Positions 34,341 through 49,000 of a stretch of DNA of 64,000 nucleotides are shown here, piece after piece. The stretch covers positions 186,001 to 250,000 of the forward strand of contig WBMZ01010856.1 in assembly GCA_013400975.1 (NCBI GenBank). Direction: 5' to 3'. Each line of letters opens with the position of its first letter. Position 1 is the first letter of the stretch. A model generated the notes under the pieces. It was not told where the DNA came from, made no database searches, and saw only the letters and a list, made by a program, of their open reading frames with translations. This stretch comes from Atrichornis clamosus (lineage: Eukaryota; Chordata; Aves; Passeriformes; Menuridae). The position numbers and the translations under genes are program-made.

Positions 34341-37300
34341 AAAGGCTCAAACCAGAATATGAATGCCTTGGGCACTTAATAAAAATGTCTTCACAATGAC
34401 AGGAGGACAGGGTACACCTCCTAGTTTCTACATTTTTGTGCTGAGGTCCTGAGCACTGAAGCCAGCATCAGCAAAAAGGAGGCATCAGAGTGAGTGGAGA
34501 AACAAATTTCACCCAAATTCCAGTTCAGTTACTTAGGCAAACACCCTCTCTTTTCTGACATGAATGAAATAATGCAGTTATAACAATGTCAGAGAGAAAA
34601 GGACTGCGAATTTTCCCCAGCCCTTGTAAGGAAGAGTCTTACAAATGTTTTACAGTTTTTAACACACAGACAAAACCTTCTTGTTCTTACCCGATGGTAC
34701 AGGCTGCACAGAGTGCAGGTCTGAGGAAAGAAAATGGCCTCAGCCCAATCTTCTGTGTAGCTCATTTTTTCTGTGTAGTTCATCGTCACGTGGGCAGAAG
34801 ATAAGAGGACTTGCCAAGGAGCTCACCAGGCCTGTTACAGCCCTGAGCTGCTGATGTGCTGAGATAGCCTCTCTGCTTTGACTCCTAAATTCAAATTGTG
34901 AGACTCGGTGGAAACACACCCTATCTTTCCTAATGCTGAAAAGATCTCTCCTGCATTAAACCAATTTCAGAGTTGTCACGACCAGGGCTGCAAATTCAAT
35001 TTCTTTGCTGCTAAAACTTCCATTTCGAAAATGAGTGGTGTTAGATTATTAATATTTTGACAGCTTACTGACAGATTGGCTACAACTGGGCAATTAACAG
35101 CAAGTTCTGTGGTCTAAAGCATCAACTGAGGCTGGGGTAAGCTGGTGTTGGACAGGAAGGTTCTTACAACCGAGACAAAATGTTATGAAGTGTGCCAATT
35201 TATGTGGCTTTTCCCTCCCCCATGTACCCACTGCTGCAGTGCCCACACAGGGACAAGGGAAGGTTCACAGCATAGTCTTGGGAGAAGGCCAGTTCTGCTG
35301 CCCACTGGGAGAGCCAAAGGAACCCTCCGAGATCTGCACCTCCAAGCCTGGGTCCCAGCAACATTTCTGCTGACGAAGCCAGCAAAAAAGGTCCGTGGTG
35401 CTTCCTTAACACCTGCCAGGGTGACACTCAGGGTGACACTTCACACCCCTCTGCTCACCACCCCAACCCCCAGTGAAGGTAGGTAGGTGCTATAAAGGAA
35501 GAGGGTGTGCAGGCACATTTCTGTTGCTTTTAGACCTTTGTTCACTGATTTTCTGGGAATTCAGAAAATCAACGAACTCTGCTGTGACAGAATTTCCATC
35601 CACATACTGACCACAGTATCTCTGCATAGCTTGAATGAGCTGACAAATCTCACAGACCAAAACAACTTCACAGACAAGACTGGGCTTATTAATACCTTGA
35701 ATGGATTTCCATGATATGTTACGTGCTGACAACCTGACTTGTTCCTTTTCTGTTAGTCTCCTTTTGATGTGAAATAACCTGTGGATAATGCACAAACATT
35801 TTGAATGGGCCCAAACTATGCCACAGCTCAGATCTGACTGTTCCAATGTATGCAGCCAAGTGACCCATCATAGCTGATGCTCTGCTTCCCAGGAATCAGA
35901 CAGATGGAAGTATATCATCAGGGATTCTGCAGCAGTGGCTATAGTGAAATTTTTCACTCTGTTGCACACTTTGCTAGAGAACACAGATTAGCTTTGGCAT
36001 CTGATCCTGTTCAGAAGCCAACTAATGACTTCAACTTCCAAACTAAGATAATATAGTCACTCTAGAGAGAGTAACATAACACATTAACTCTATTTGGCAC
36101 AATGCACAGTAAAGCAGGAGACCATTTTATTGTGGGACTAGTATACAGAAGACTGTGCAACTGTCTTTAAATTATATGACCCTAAATCAACAGAGCAATC
36201 CAGAGTTAAAAATTACTGCTTTCTCTTTGTAGTTACTTATTGCAGCACGCAGTCTCAGTGAGATCCAGGGTTTGCAATTAGATCTCTAGGCATTCGATTG
36301 TTTTTTACAGGGACTGTATTTACACTGCAGGACCAAATGTGTAGAGTGAAACTGCTGGTGGCAAGGGCTGGGTGCTGACACTGTACACATTTCAGGATGG
36401 ATTCAGTCTGGTCTAGCTACCACTTGGTCCTATGGGCTGAATATCTATTACTTTAGGGGCACTCCCCAAGATCACCCTTCAGTTTAGTTTAACCCAAAAG
36501 GAATCTAGTTTGCACAGCCTAAACCACTCCGTGGTGCAGACTGAAGAGCTGCGTGTGAAGGTGACTGGAGGGATTTTTCCGAAAGTGCAATCCTGGTTTG
36601 AACTACAGCACTAATCCCTGAGATAACTGGGATAGTTGGCTTGCTGCAGTGGGGTATAATAAAGCAGGCATGTGATGATGTGAAATGTCAATGTTCTTAA
36701 AAGGAGCCGAGGGGCCTGTGTGCGCTCTGGGCAACAGGGATGTGAGCAGCACCCTGTAACCTGGTGGGGGCTGTACACAAGGTCCTCTTCTGTCACGTGG
36801 AGTTTACACTTCAGATTGTTCCCTTATGATCTGAGATGCCGCAGCCACACTGGATGTAACAGCACAAAGCCTTCCAAAAAGCACTTACACCAACATCCAC
36901 CAACAGCTACACTGGCCATAATAACAACACAAAAGGTCAGTTGCTAAGCCTGCCTATTTGAATCTCAGTACCTGGCTTGCAGAAAGCCTGGAGTTTACTA
37001 CACGTCACAGCTGGACTCTTCAGAGGTTTGAAAATATTTTGCTTAGCATGATAAATTTTAAAGAAATCGTATTTATATGTTCCAAAAAACATGCTGAGGG
37101 GTAAGGAAACCTCAGAGTTGTCCTGACCATATCAAGAAGAAACATGTCAGTCCTGCTTTCTTCTCTGCTTCTACAGAAAAAGGGGAGGGAAAAAACCCCA
37201 CTGAAAAAAAAAGCCCCACAAAAAGAGAAACCATTTGCTCATGGGCATAAGAGTCCTTTCTTACAATCTGCAATATCTCATAGTTTTCATCAATGCTAAG

Positions 37301-40300
37301 TCCTGAATCATTAGTGCAGCAACATGAGCAGAATTGGATGCTCTAAGAATCACTAAAGCTGGACTAAACATTCTGTTCAAGAAATAAACACTGATTCATG
37401 AATATTCCATATTAAAATTGATATGATCACTTTCATAACAACAGAAATGAAGAAGAAGATTAGAAGTTCTGTGGAAACATAACTTCTGGTGCTGCGAGAA
37501 AAACCCACAAGGATAACTTTTGTCCAAGCATCCCATTTAACTCGACCAAAGGCAGGGACTTCATGCAAGCAGAATGATTTAGCAAAACTCGGATGATCTA
37601 TTCATACCAATGGACCTGAACAGTCACTTCTCCCCTACAATCTATGGTGTTGGGGTCAGCAACAGGTGTGGTGTCCCAGCCTGTCCCAATCGGCCACACA
37701 GGGGCTACCCACCAACAGTGCAGCCACGAACAACGCTCACCATATTGCACAACGTAAAAGCATCTGGAAGGTGAAAACCTGTGAAGCAAAAATTCCATCA
37801 GGCAAGTGGCAGAACGCTTATCAAATCATTGGACTTTATTTCCCAGTTTTACCCTACTGCATCTCAACTGACCTAAATGAGTACATTAGCAAACTGCTAA
37901 TACACAGAGAAATACATGGAACTGTGCTTAGAGGAACACACAGAAAGCAAGAGCACCATGGGGATCATTTCACTTAGAAGAGGGCAGTAAAAAAATATGA
38001 GGCAAGTGAGGCACAAAAGAAAAATAATGAGAGTTGTGAGATTTTGCTTTTTAAGCTGGTCATTAAAAAAATAAACTTTCAACTGACAAGCATGCTTTAA
38101 AAAGTCTGCTTTCTAAATTTAACTTTGATATTGAAAAGTCTTGGGTTTTGTTCTTTTGTTTTTTCGTTAGCGTGTATTTAATAAAAACCGAGGCGTGATA
38201 ATCCTGGTGCTACACATTTTCAAAAGCCATTCTTTAGCTCCAGCCTCTTCAGAGGGTGCAGATAACATCTGCATGGATACAAAGCCCTTGCAGAAAGAAT
38301 GTTCCTTAAGGGCAAAGCTGGCTGTAAGGTTTAATATGGTAGGAATTGAGATTCAAAATCAGCAGCATTCACATTAATAGCCATTAAATGATTTATTCAT
38401 ATCAAGCTCTGGAAGCCAGTATAAAGACTAGGTTGTTCTGAAGGGCTCAATTCTCATAAACTCCGTTGCATGATTTACTTTCAGTTACTGTTCTGAGGAA
38501 CATACATTCATTATTACAAGTCTTAGTGTACTTTAATGCCTTTTGTTCCCTCTTTCCCTGATTTTGTGAATAGGGAAAGAAGTCTGTGCACCAAGTAATG
38601 TCCACATCCAGGAAGCAGCTGCCATGGTGCAGCACAGCCCAAGCTCCAACGCAGCAGGACAAGAGAGGGTGCAGTGTGGAAGAGGCTCCCTCTGTGAATT
38701 ACAACACAACACCAGTTCCCAACAAAGCTCCACTTATAACCCTCTTGATTTCTTTCCCCCACAACTTATACTACAAAGCTGTTTTGGAACACAACTACTT
38801 GAACAGTTAGCACCTTCTGCTTTCTAGCCAAAATCTAGCCCAAAGTCCCTAAGGACACAGGCATCAGGTTCAGGGGTCTTGAGGGACTCCTGTGGAAAGG
38901 CTCTGGAAGGAAGGCGAGGGGGCTTTTCAAATGACCCAAGCGCCTGCACCCCTCCAGCCAGCTGACTGTGGTGGTGCTGCTGGCTACCACACAGCCACGG
39001 GAAAAGTCATCTGAAAAGCATCACGTACATCTTGCTTGTGAGGCCAGAGGGACAAGCAGCAAGGCCACAAAAACACTGACCTGAGATGCTAAAGTTGCCA
39101 ACAAAATGGTATTCTGCACTAAAAAGTTCTCAGCCTTTTCCACCCCTCCACTCGTGTCCTGAGTGCTACTGCTGACCTTGATCCATTTAATTACATCCAT
39201 AACCAAATTACACTGTAGGAGAATGTAATTATGCAATCAAGTAATGAGCTATGGCTTTGTTCTTGGTCTTGTATGCAAAGATACCTTTGAAGAGGGCGAT
39301 GAAAGAAGCGATTATTGTAAAAGGACAGTGCAGGCCCATGTACCAATTACTGGTCATGATGCAGGGGACAATGTCTGCTGGCAACACTGATCTGTCAGCT
39401 GCTTTTAATGGGCAGCTGAAAACCTTCTCCGTGCTGCAGCCTCACAGCCAGAGCCACGGGTTTCATCCTGACGCCAGACATGCTCACGACAGGCACGCTG
39501 TGCAACAGAGTGGTGTTCCTGAGGATCCCCACCTCTCCAAACCCCTTCAAACACACTTATTAAAACCGACTGAAGAACTGCTGCACTGAGCCAGATCGGC
39601 AGTCGCCAGCAGCAGCACCGAGGGAAAGGTCTAAGAACAGGGCAAATGCAGTGAAAGCACCTCCCTGCTCTCGGCAGTGGGGAGCTTGTGCCTGCTGGAC
39701 CCAGCACGGGTGACCTGGTGCTTAGGCAAAGCACCCAGCCTCCTGTGAGACTGCACAAGTGTGGCAGGCACTGTGTTCAGAGCTGGGTGTGGGAGCTAAT
39801 GTAGATCCCCAAATACACACAAGAAGGGCCACAGCCAGGAGAGGCTTCAGTGAAACATTACAGGATGGAGTATTCCTGGTGGGGATCAGCCTGGAAGAGC
39901 AGCTCCAGGATCATACCTTCCTCCCTAGCTTGGGGGAGGCTGTGCCCGTCAGGTCTCAGCCCGTGGAGAATTTGCTGGTGTCGAGATTTTAAGGTGTTTG
40001 GGAGGAAATGGTAAAAGAAAACCTGATATTTTATGAAGATAAGAAATTGCTAAACGCAATTCTGACCATCATACTTGTCTGTGTCATGCCAGACTCACAC
40101 AGGCAGCTCACAGAAGCAGGATCAAATCCATAATGCCACAAGTAACGGTACCCTTGAGGTAAACAAATGGTGCCTACATGCAAAGCAACCAAATATTTCC
40201 ATTTATTGCACTCACACACGGATCCAACAAGGGATGGAGAAAATCCCACCATGGTGAGGAGGTAAAGGACACAGAGAAATCAGGTCAGTTGCATAAGATC

Positions 40301-43300
40301 CTTGAAAAGGCTGTGTCAGAGTCAGGATCTGGATTTTCTGAATCCCAGCCCAATGCTTTCAGTGTAAAAGCTTTCCTCTACCCCATTCAGGACAGAATGG
40401 GAAGGCACTGGCATGCCAGACAAAGCAGGATCCACGGCAGGAAAGCTCCACTTCACATCACCTTCTGTTCTCAAGATTCCTGGCACTGAGGCACAACATA
40501 GCTGTGGCCCATCTTTTTTCTCTCTCTAGCAGGAGCAGCACAACGTTTGGGAAACTGGAAGTCACTCAGCAGCAATTCTGAGCGCACGCACATCAAAAAG
40601 CCCCGAAAGGTCTATGGAAATGAATTCCCTATCGTCAGCAGCAGCTTCTCCCTTTGCAAAGATAAATAGCTTTTTATGCATGCAGTATATGTGCTGGCAT
40701 GTACTCTCCAGCTGACAATGTTCAGCCTCCAGTGTAACTTGTCAAAGCCTGATATGCTTTCCCTTCATCAGTGTGGCAAACTCCTGAACACCATGTGCTC
40801 CAAGCAGTGGGCTGTTGTCCCTGTAGGCAACACAATGAAGCGCACTGTCATTCTTGCTGCTGCACTTTGACACATGCATCTCCTGGTGATCGAAAGCCAA
40901 AACAGAGCCAGATGCAACTCACAGCTTCACCAGCACAATCCCTCTAACCTGTGGATGCTCAAAAGGCCCTGAGATGGGGTGCTGTGACATCCACTGGCTT
41001 CATGTAAAGACACAAACCAGAGAAAGTGATGACAGGTGGGGTGGCCACAGTGCTTCACGGGCTCCTTCCTGTTACAGTTCTAATTGTGCCATTTCTCGCT
41101 GTTAATTTTGAACTGAATAGGAGTAGGGCCATCCCAGCATCAATCATTCATGAAGCAAATTCCCCCAGTATTAGCTGCTCCTCACCCCTATGCACTGCTG
41201 GGACAAAGGACAAATCTGTGCAGACAGTGACTAGAATACTGTGGGATTAAGAAAATTTGTGGCCAGATACTCAGGAATTGCTGAAACCACACAGCTGATG
41301 AAAATGTGATGACCAGGAAGAAGCTGGGGATTCCTGAAGTGTGTCAGGCAGTCCCGCAGCTCCAGAAGCCACTTGAAAGGTGAAGGTATGCACTCAGGGA
41401 CAGAGCACCAGGGAGATGTATTGGCATTCACAGGCCATGCAGAACAACTGCACTGACTGCACTTTTGGGAGAAATGTGCTGGGGACAGCAGGGAAGCACA
41501 ATGATTTCATCTTCATCATATCTGACAACAGCCCTTTCTGACCCTGCAGAGTGTTTCTTAGGGCAGTCTGGACTGGGAAAGGGATGTGCTCTCTCCTATG
41601 CTTTTCAGGATGCCAGTTTACTCTAAAATCCCCAAATGACTCTCATCTCCTTCAGTCTCACAATACAGGCAATGCCACATCATACCAACTTCTTGCCTTT
41701 CCTTTAACTCACAATTTACAGTGTTTTTCTTGCACTTCTCATTCCTCCTTCTTTATTCCCTGGTGTTTTATTTCACCACAGTAAGCTTCTGTTTCTGAGC
41801 CACAGTTTTAGATAAACAAGATCATCTACAAATTCAGCTGCTCTGATGGGTCTGTCAGGCACAGGTCACAGGCACTCTCTTCTACAAATGTTTAGACACT
41901 CTCCCCCACCATTTCTACTTCAATTCACTGTAAGAAGCAACTTCTCTTTGGCAACCTCAAATATACAGGAATGTGAGACAGGAATAGGGCTTTTTAAGCA
42001 TAATGAGAAAGGGACATATTGTTCTCCCATGGGAAATGTTGCTGGCTTGATGGAGCAAGAAAGTAACAGCACCAAGGCCTCTGTCGGCATCTCAACCCAA
42101 CACAGAGAGCCTGAGCCCAGCAGTCAGCAAGGAATCTTGAAGTGCTGCACACTTGAAATTCAAGTTTCATGCAACTGATTTCAGGACACTGACTGCCCTC
42201 TCTCTGCTGCAATCCTGCATCATGGCACAGAGCAATGACAGATAAAGGCCCCTTGGCTGGCAGCCTAATCCCACAGGACAACACTGGAGCTAGGAGCTGG
42301 GAACTGGTCCAGTCTGGGCTAACAGGGCACCTTGTGCCCATCATGGAGTGGCACAGAGGTCTCCCACCCTTTCCTTGCTCTCATAAACCCATTCACACAT
42401 TCATAAACAGCCCTCATCACTTCCCCTTAGCGCAAATAGTAAGGATTTAGGAAAGAGCCTCTGCAGCAACAGATGTTCAGGCTCTGCTCTTCTCAAACCA
42501 TCCTGAGAGCCAGCAGGGATCCTCCTGGGGATCTTCCACAGCCCTGATCCCCCTGCGGGCAGGCAGGGTGGCCCTGCAGCGATGGCACCCCGACTGTCCT
42601 GCGGGATGTGGGAGTGCTTGTCGCACTGTGCTGAGGCTTATCCATTCCTGTCACTCCCCCGTGGGAAACAGGAACACACACAGCAGACACATATTCAGCA
42701 TGCTCCAGTGCATCAGTACTGTACAGGTGCTGCAGAAAAAGGCTCGCTAAGTCCAACACATGCTGTATTTTAAATACTCTGAGCTGATTCGTATATATTG
42801 TGCTGCCTGCATACGTGCAGCTGCTGCCTGTGTGGGGTTTCTGCTACCCTGCATGAAATCTCAACAATGGCCAAACCTCTCTCCTTCTGCATGGGAGAAA
42901 TTTTGGTGTGAAAAAGGGGTGTCCTGTCTTGCTGCCTCACTTCTGCAGCCAGGAACCTCTGGGTCTATCCCCCAACTCTTCCAAACCCCCTCCATGCAAC
43001 ACTTGCAGCAGCTGGGAAGTGGTGCAGAGATGTGGCTCCTGCCCAAACACACGACAGTTTATTGCTGTTGCTGTCAACTCACTCTGTTGAAAATAATCCA
43101 AACAGCAACAGTGAGAAACCTTGGCCAAACAGGTTCATTTCCATGAAAAAGCTGTTTCCAAGGAAGGAAAGAGTTAGAGGCAGCATGCAGTGACCGATAG
43201 TTGGGAGCAGCCATACGCGGAAATTCAGAGCCCGAGTGTGTCACCGGGTCTGAATGGGGTTTGCAGAGAACATCCCCAGTGCAAGAGCTGTCACTGCTAT

Positions 43301-45739
43301 GGAGGGAAAAGGGAAGAGCAGAGAGCAGAGCTCACATGCTGTGGCCTGGCTGCTCCCCTCTGCAGCGTGCACCGAAGGCAGTGCCAGAGCTGGGAGAGCA
43401 CTGTGGGCAGTCTCATGCGCACATGGAAAAGACAAATCAGAAACTGAAACAAATCAGTCTAAACTCTCCTTTCCCCTAGAAGATAATCCCTCTGGTTTGG
43501 CCATGCAGACTTGCATACAATACCCCACAGGACCTGTACACAGGCAGTAGCAAAAGCATTTTTTTAGTAGGAAACTGCTGTCATATAATCACTCCCTCAG
43601 CTACTGGGTTTATGGTGTCTTTAGCCTAAAAAGGCAACAACAGATACACAAAATGTGCTTGGACCACTCCAGGCAGCAGAAGTACCTCCTCTCTTCTGTT
43701 TATCTCTCCTATTTAAGAGCAAGTCACCAGTGAATTTCAGTAACTTTTGCTCATTAATCCCCACCTTATTCAAACTGCAGTCTTCCCAAGACAACCACAA
43801 TGAGACTAGACCTTGGCCTCAGCAAAGACAACTGTTGAGAGAAAGCAAGAGAAAGAAAACCCCTAACCCAGCTCGGGGTTCAGCAAATGCATTCAGGCTA
43901 TTGTTTGCCATCAGTCCTCTCTTTATTAAAACTGATACAGCCATTTGCCATGAAAAAACCACAGTAAAATTTTAAAAAGCAATCTGGGCAGGGCCTGGTA
44001 TGATGGAAAACACAACAGAGGAAGGAGTGTGGCTGGTAGAGAGACAGCCTCATGTTCTGTCACACCAGGGTGGCTCTGTGACAAAGCAGGGGCCCTGACA
44101 GTTCCAGGAGAAAGACATGTTTTAGAGGCTGTCTGCACAGACAGCAATTTGGTGCCAGTGGGTTACATGGTTTGTGCTTTCCAGGTTTGATTTTGTCCAG
44201 ATTCATATACTCATTGACAGAACTGAAGTGGTGCTGCAGCTTGTTCTGTCTGCGAGGATTTCCTTGCAGTGTGTTTGGCTCCTCATCACTCAGAGGCACA
44301 GAAACCAGGGACCAGACTCTCCAGGGAATTTACAACATCAGTCATCCCTCCCGTAAGTAAGGGAGTATTTAGGGCAATGATTCCCGAAGTCTGAATATTT
44401 TATTGATGTTGTGAACACTGGAAAAAACACTGATGTGCATTGTCTCCATCTTGGAAGGACCATCAGGGACCTCAGGAGATTCTGAGCATTCACCTCGGTC
44501 TGACAGTGTCTATGTAAAGCTGCAGCCTCTTTGGTGTTAGGTGAAGGCACCAGAGGTTGTTCTTGGAAGGTTTCTGCCTCTACCAGGGAGAGGAAAGGTT
44601 GTGACTGGCTGTGGCTGGCAGCAGGACTTCCCTGCTGTTTTGACAATACAGGTGTAATATTAATCGCAATTTTCCGTGTCTTCAAAGAAGACAAACATAC
44701 CACACACAGATGGCGACAACTTCTCTGATCTTCTCTGACCTTGAAGATCCCTTGACGAAAGTTTCCTCTGTATTTTAAATGCTGCTTTTATATTATTGAT
44801 GAACCCTTCAGTTCTGCCTAGTGAAAATCCTTTAGACATTCAGAGGATTGGGGATCAGCTGTTTGGACAGGTGACAAGCCCATTTCTGCTATGCCAGTAT
44901 TTTTCAAATCAAGAGTCACCAAGCAATGGCAGTAAGAGTGAAACCAGATGAGAGCTGGAGATACCAGCCCGGCTCCCAGCTGATTTCCTGAGTGTCCTGC
45001 CAGCCCCAATGTGCCCGGGTGCCTGATTAATTTAAATTGGGAATTTCTCAAAACAAAAAGTGTCACACTCGGTTTCTAATCAGAGCGCAAAGGTCTCACA
45101 ACTGCTCAGCAGGCAGTGAATGCTCAGCTGCACTGCAAGATCCTCGTTCTTCCAGGATCTTCTGCCAATAACTATTTTCACTACGCAGCTCCTTAAACCG
45201 AGACAAATAACCTCAACATCACAGCAAAAAACCTCTCACAACAGTGGCTCCCAAGTTATTACTCCAGAGACCTCTGTGCCGTGACAGCCCCACTCCAGGC
45301 CCAGCCCTTGCAACTGGCTTTTCCTGTGGGATGGAGCCCAGCACTGCCTGTTTGAGCACACTGCTGGACCTTCCAGCAGCTTTCCAGGGTACTGCTACCT
45401 GTCTGCAATTCGTCCAAATTTGGGAAGTTGAACTTTTCTTTATCCTGCATGCTCCTGGCCCCAGGCTATCCAGCTATCATGAAAATACAAACCAGTGGCT
45501 AACAGAAATGGTTATTACTAAAAGGTTTCTTGCTACATTACTTTTTATAGAGACTCTCATTTTACATTGAAACAGCCACCTTTTTCCAATGCATGCATGC
45601 ACACTCAGTAAGCTACGAAAGTACAACTTTATTACCACGGATTTACCTCAAAGGGCAAAACTGAGCCAAAAATCAATTCAGGTTTGCGGACAAAAAGCAA
45701 AATGCTAACACTGGTGTTAGGGAATCAAAATGTCACTCC

Positions 45740-46020
45740 TTAGCACCTGCATAAATAATAATAATTTCATTTTTTACATAACATTTTTGTTTCTTTTGCT
45801 TCACAGCTAGTTCGCAGAGCAGCTTAAGCCTTTCTAAGTTTGGCCTTGAACCAATTCATGCCCTTTTCTGTGCCAGATGTGCTTTCAGGTTTGAGGGTCA
45901 GAGGCCTTTTGCCTCAAAATTAATTGATTTTGAGTGGCTCTTTTAATTTTGCCATCAGTTCAATAATAATCCCCAGGTTTAATGGCTTCAGAACTGTATA
46001 TGTCGTATCACAGTGGATGA
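45740..46020. other. AT-rich block, candidate conserved regulatory element
   Basis: Contains ATAATAATAATTTCATT, AAAATTAATTGATTTTGAG and TTTTAATTTTGCCATCAG. The block is non-repetitive and has no plausible exon. Regulatory role inferred from homeodomain-like site density. Confidence 0.25.
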
Positions 46021-49000
46021 CCACAAGAGGAAACTGGGCCATGGGTTTTTAAACCTAAAATCGTTAGTCTTTCCTACTTTAATTATTGTCATAGCCAGAC
46101 TGCACCAGAGCACAGTACATGCTTGGATGCCCATCTCCCAGGGCAGATATTTAGCAGTTTCAACCTGTAGTTCACTTACTTGCTCAGGATAGGAAAGAGC
46201 TCTGGCACCTTAGCTTCAACTGAGCATCAAAACGGAATTAGGTACCTAAGTCATTTAAGCACATCTGTAAATCCCACAAAGCTTCTGTAAGCATCTTTCC
46301 ACATCCAAATACTATTGGAAATTTGTGTTGTAATGGAGATGTAAAGCAGAAGATGTATAAAGATCTGTAAGTAATCTAACTATTAGTGCTATTAAAGACT
46401 TACAAGTGGCTATGCTGTTATATACGCAGGACTCATTAATAAGAACAGGACGTGGGATGAGGCTTGAGACCCAACGCAACAAAAAACATACAGCAAACAA
46501 ATTGCTGTGTGCAAAACTGGATCGTAATTATTATTCTGGCCCAAACCACACAAAAATCTTCAGCCTTATCTGAGCAACCAATGAGACTCCAGGAAAGCCA
46601 GCTCACAGAAGCACTAAACATTTGCAGCTCTTTTTTGCCTGGTCCTGATGGCCCTGCAGCGAGGGCTGGGAGCACATCATCTCTGCAGTGGAGGCATTAA
46701 ACTTGGCTGTGCTTGCTCTCACCATTTGAACTCTTTCAAGGGGAAATGTGCTGCTGTGATTAACTGGGGTTATTAACAGTGCTCAATGACTTGTAATGCC
46801 ATTGGTAATCAAACAGGTCTCAGAAAGTGGAAGAAGAGGAATTGAACAGAATTAAAATACACAGAGTGCCTACAGCCTGCCATCCCAGGTCAGTGACGTG
46901 CCTGCGCCTACAGCCTGCTATGTATATATAGAAATTAATTCACTGACTGCAGATGTACAAGATGAGGACAGAATATGATTCCAAATGTCTTTGCTTAGAA
47001 GACACTCAAGCAGTCAAGCATCATTTTAATGTGGAAATACTGCTGCCATATAAATCACTGACTTCAGGGCCAGGAAGTATCTCTAGAGATCTCAAATCTC
47101 TCTATCTGCTCTGGGGTAGCAGCAAATATACCAAATCCAATCTTTATAGATATTTGCCTAACATAGTCTTAATGCCTCTGTGTTATACCTGACCTTCTCT
47201 CCTCTAAGTAAAACAACAAAGTAAATGCACTCCATCCTCCCAATATTTCATATTTTTTGCCTCTAAACAATGCTGTTTTACTCTGGATCTCTTTTTTCTC
47301 CTTGTCTTCTTTTTTCTCCCCAAGCTTTCCTGTAGTTTTCCTAAGCACAGTGCTCAGAACTGGCTCCAGTCCTTCACCTGAGGAGCAGAATCACAGCCTT
47401 TCCTTCCCAATGGCATCCATTCAGAGCCAGACTGAAAAGTCCTTTTTTTATAAGCTTCCCAAGCAATCTTGACTCATGTTCAATTTGTGGTCTGCTGTTT
47501 CTTTCCTGCAGTGTTGCTGCCTTCCATATTTTTCATACTTTATCTGTGCACTTAAGCTTTCTTTCTAGAGTGTAACTCATAAGAAACTTGTCTTTACTGA
47601 ATTCTGCTCTATTGATTTTGAGTACTTCTCCAATGTATCACGATGATACTTAAATTCTGGCTATATTCTTCAAAGTGAATCCCAACTTGGCACAATCCAC
47701 ATATTTTTTCTAAGAGTACGGCCTCCTATCACATACACCATTAATGAAAACACTGTCTTAAATTAGACTCAACACAAACTGCTCGAGACTCCTCAGAGTC
47801 TGTCCCCCATTTAACTGCAACACACTGCTATGCAGAGTGACTTCTTTAATTCTTTGTTCTCCCTCCTTGCATTAATTTAATCCAGTCCCCTTTTGCCCAG
47901 GTAGGAGTTCCTTGTGGAGAGTTCCCACAAGGTTTACTAATAAATACCACAGTGCATGGCATCCCCGTTCCTTCCCTCTGGCCTGCTAGGTCAGACAGCT
48001 GCTCTGCCACAGAGGGCAGCTGCATTGGTCTGAAATGAAATGTGTAGCATCTCCCGTGCTTTACACTAAGGTGAGAGCACAGTGCTGGAAGAAGCAAGCA
48101 GAGCTCCTCACCCTGCACCCTGACTGCACTCACTGCAGTGGGTCCGAGAGCAGCGTAAGGCCTGGGTTTTTCAAACTTACATGCTTTTCAGATACATAAT
48201 GCTTTTCTGTTCAGAAATATGGGTTCAGGCAGTGAAGAATAGTACTGGAGTGTGGAAAAATTGGGGGAAGTCTATAAAAATTGGATGGACTTTCATGCAG
48301 CTAATTCTTTATACAGTGCTTTCTTTGCTCTGTTCTTCAGCTGCTTAATAACTATTGCCCCTTGGAACAGCCCCTCTTGTGCCCTTGTTTTCTCTTGGTT
48401 TTTTCTAACCTCTCCTCAGTTAAGTCTTCCCAATCCAGCTCTCCTTTGAGAGAGGGTTTGAAAGCTGCCTAGCTAAGTGGTTTTCTCAAAGTGCTCCATT
48501 TGACAGAGGTGGGCTATGCGAGCTGGGAGGAAGGGCAAGCCCTGAGGGGAAGCAGTAAGCAGGTCCTTGGAACCAGTTCAGATTTTGTTAATGAGCCTGG
48601 CAGGTGAATGGAAGGAGCCAAGAACCTATTTGGCTTATCAGCAAGGACCCTTTCTAACCTCTACTTAATTAGCTTTTATTGATATTCAGGATAAGAAAAA
48701 ATTCGATATGATTCTGAGCAATTTTAGGGGACATGCTGGACTGCTGAGAAGTTTGGATTCTTCCCTACCCATCATCTAAGGTTCCTCTATTTGCATTTTT
48801 CTTTCTCCTTGGCTCAAGTTTCACCTTTTTCCAGGGCTGAAGACACACGTGGCAAGCAGAAGGACTGGAGACAGGAGAGAGAGACCATGTTCTTGAGAGC
48901 TGAGTAAGAGGAATCTGGGTGAGTGTTCGAGACCATGCAACAGGCAGCACGCTACATGTACCCCATCCAGCCAGACCTGGAGATGGACTTGTGTCCAAAC

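Noticed and set aside
35490..35846. 118-codon minus-strand frame with balanced composition
   Set aside because: The translation looks protein-like, but I know no matching family and could not place a donor site that would make it an FGF12 exon. Conserved non-coding DNA or chance is more likely.
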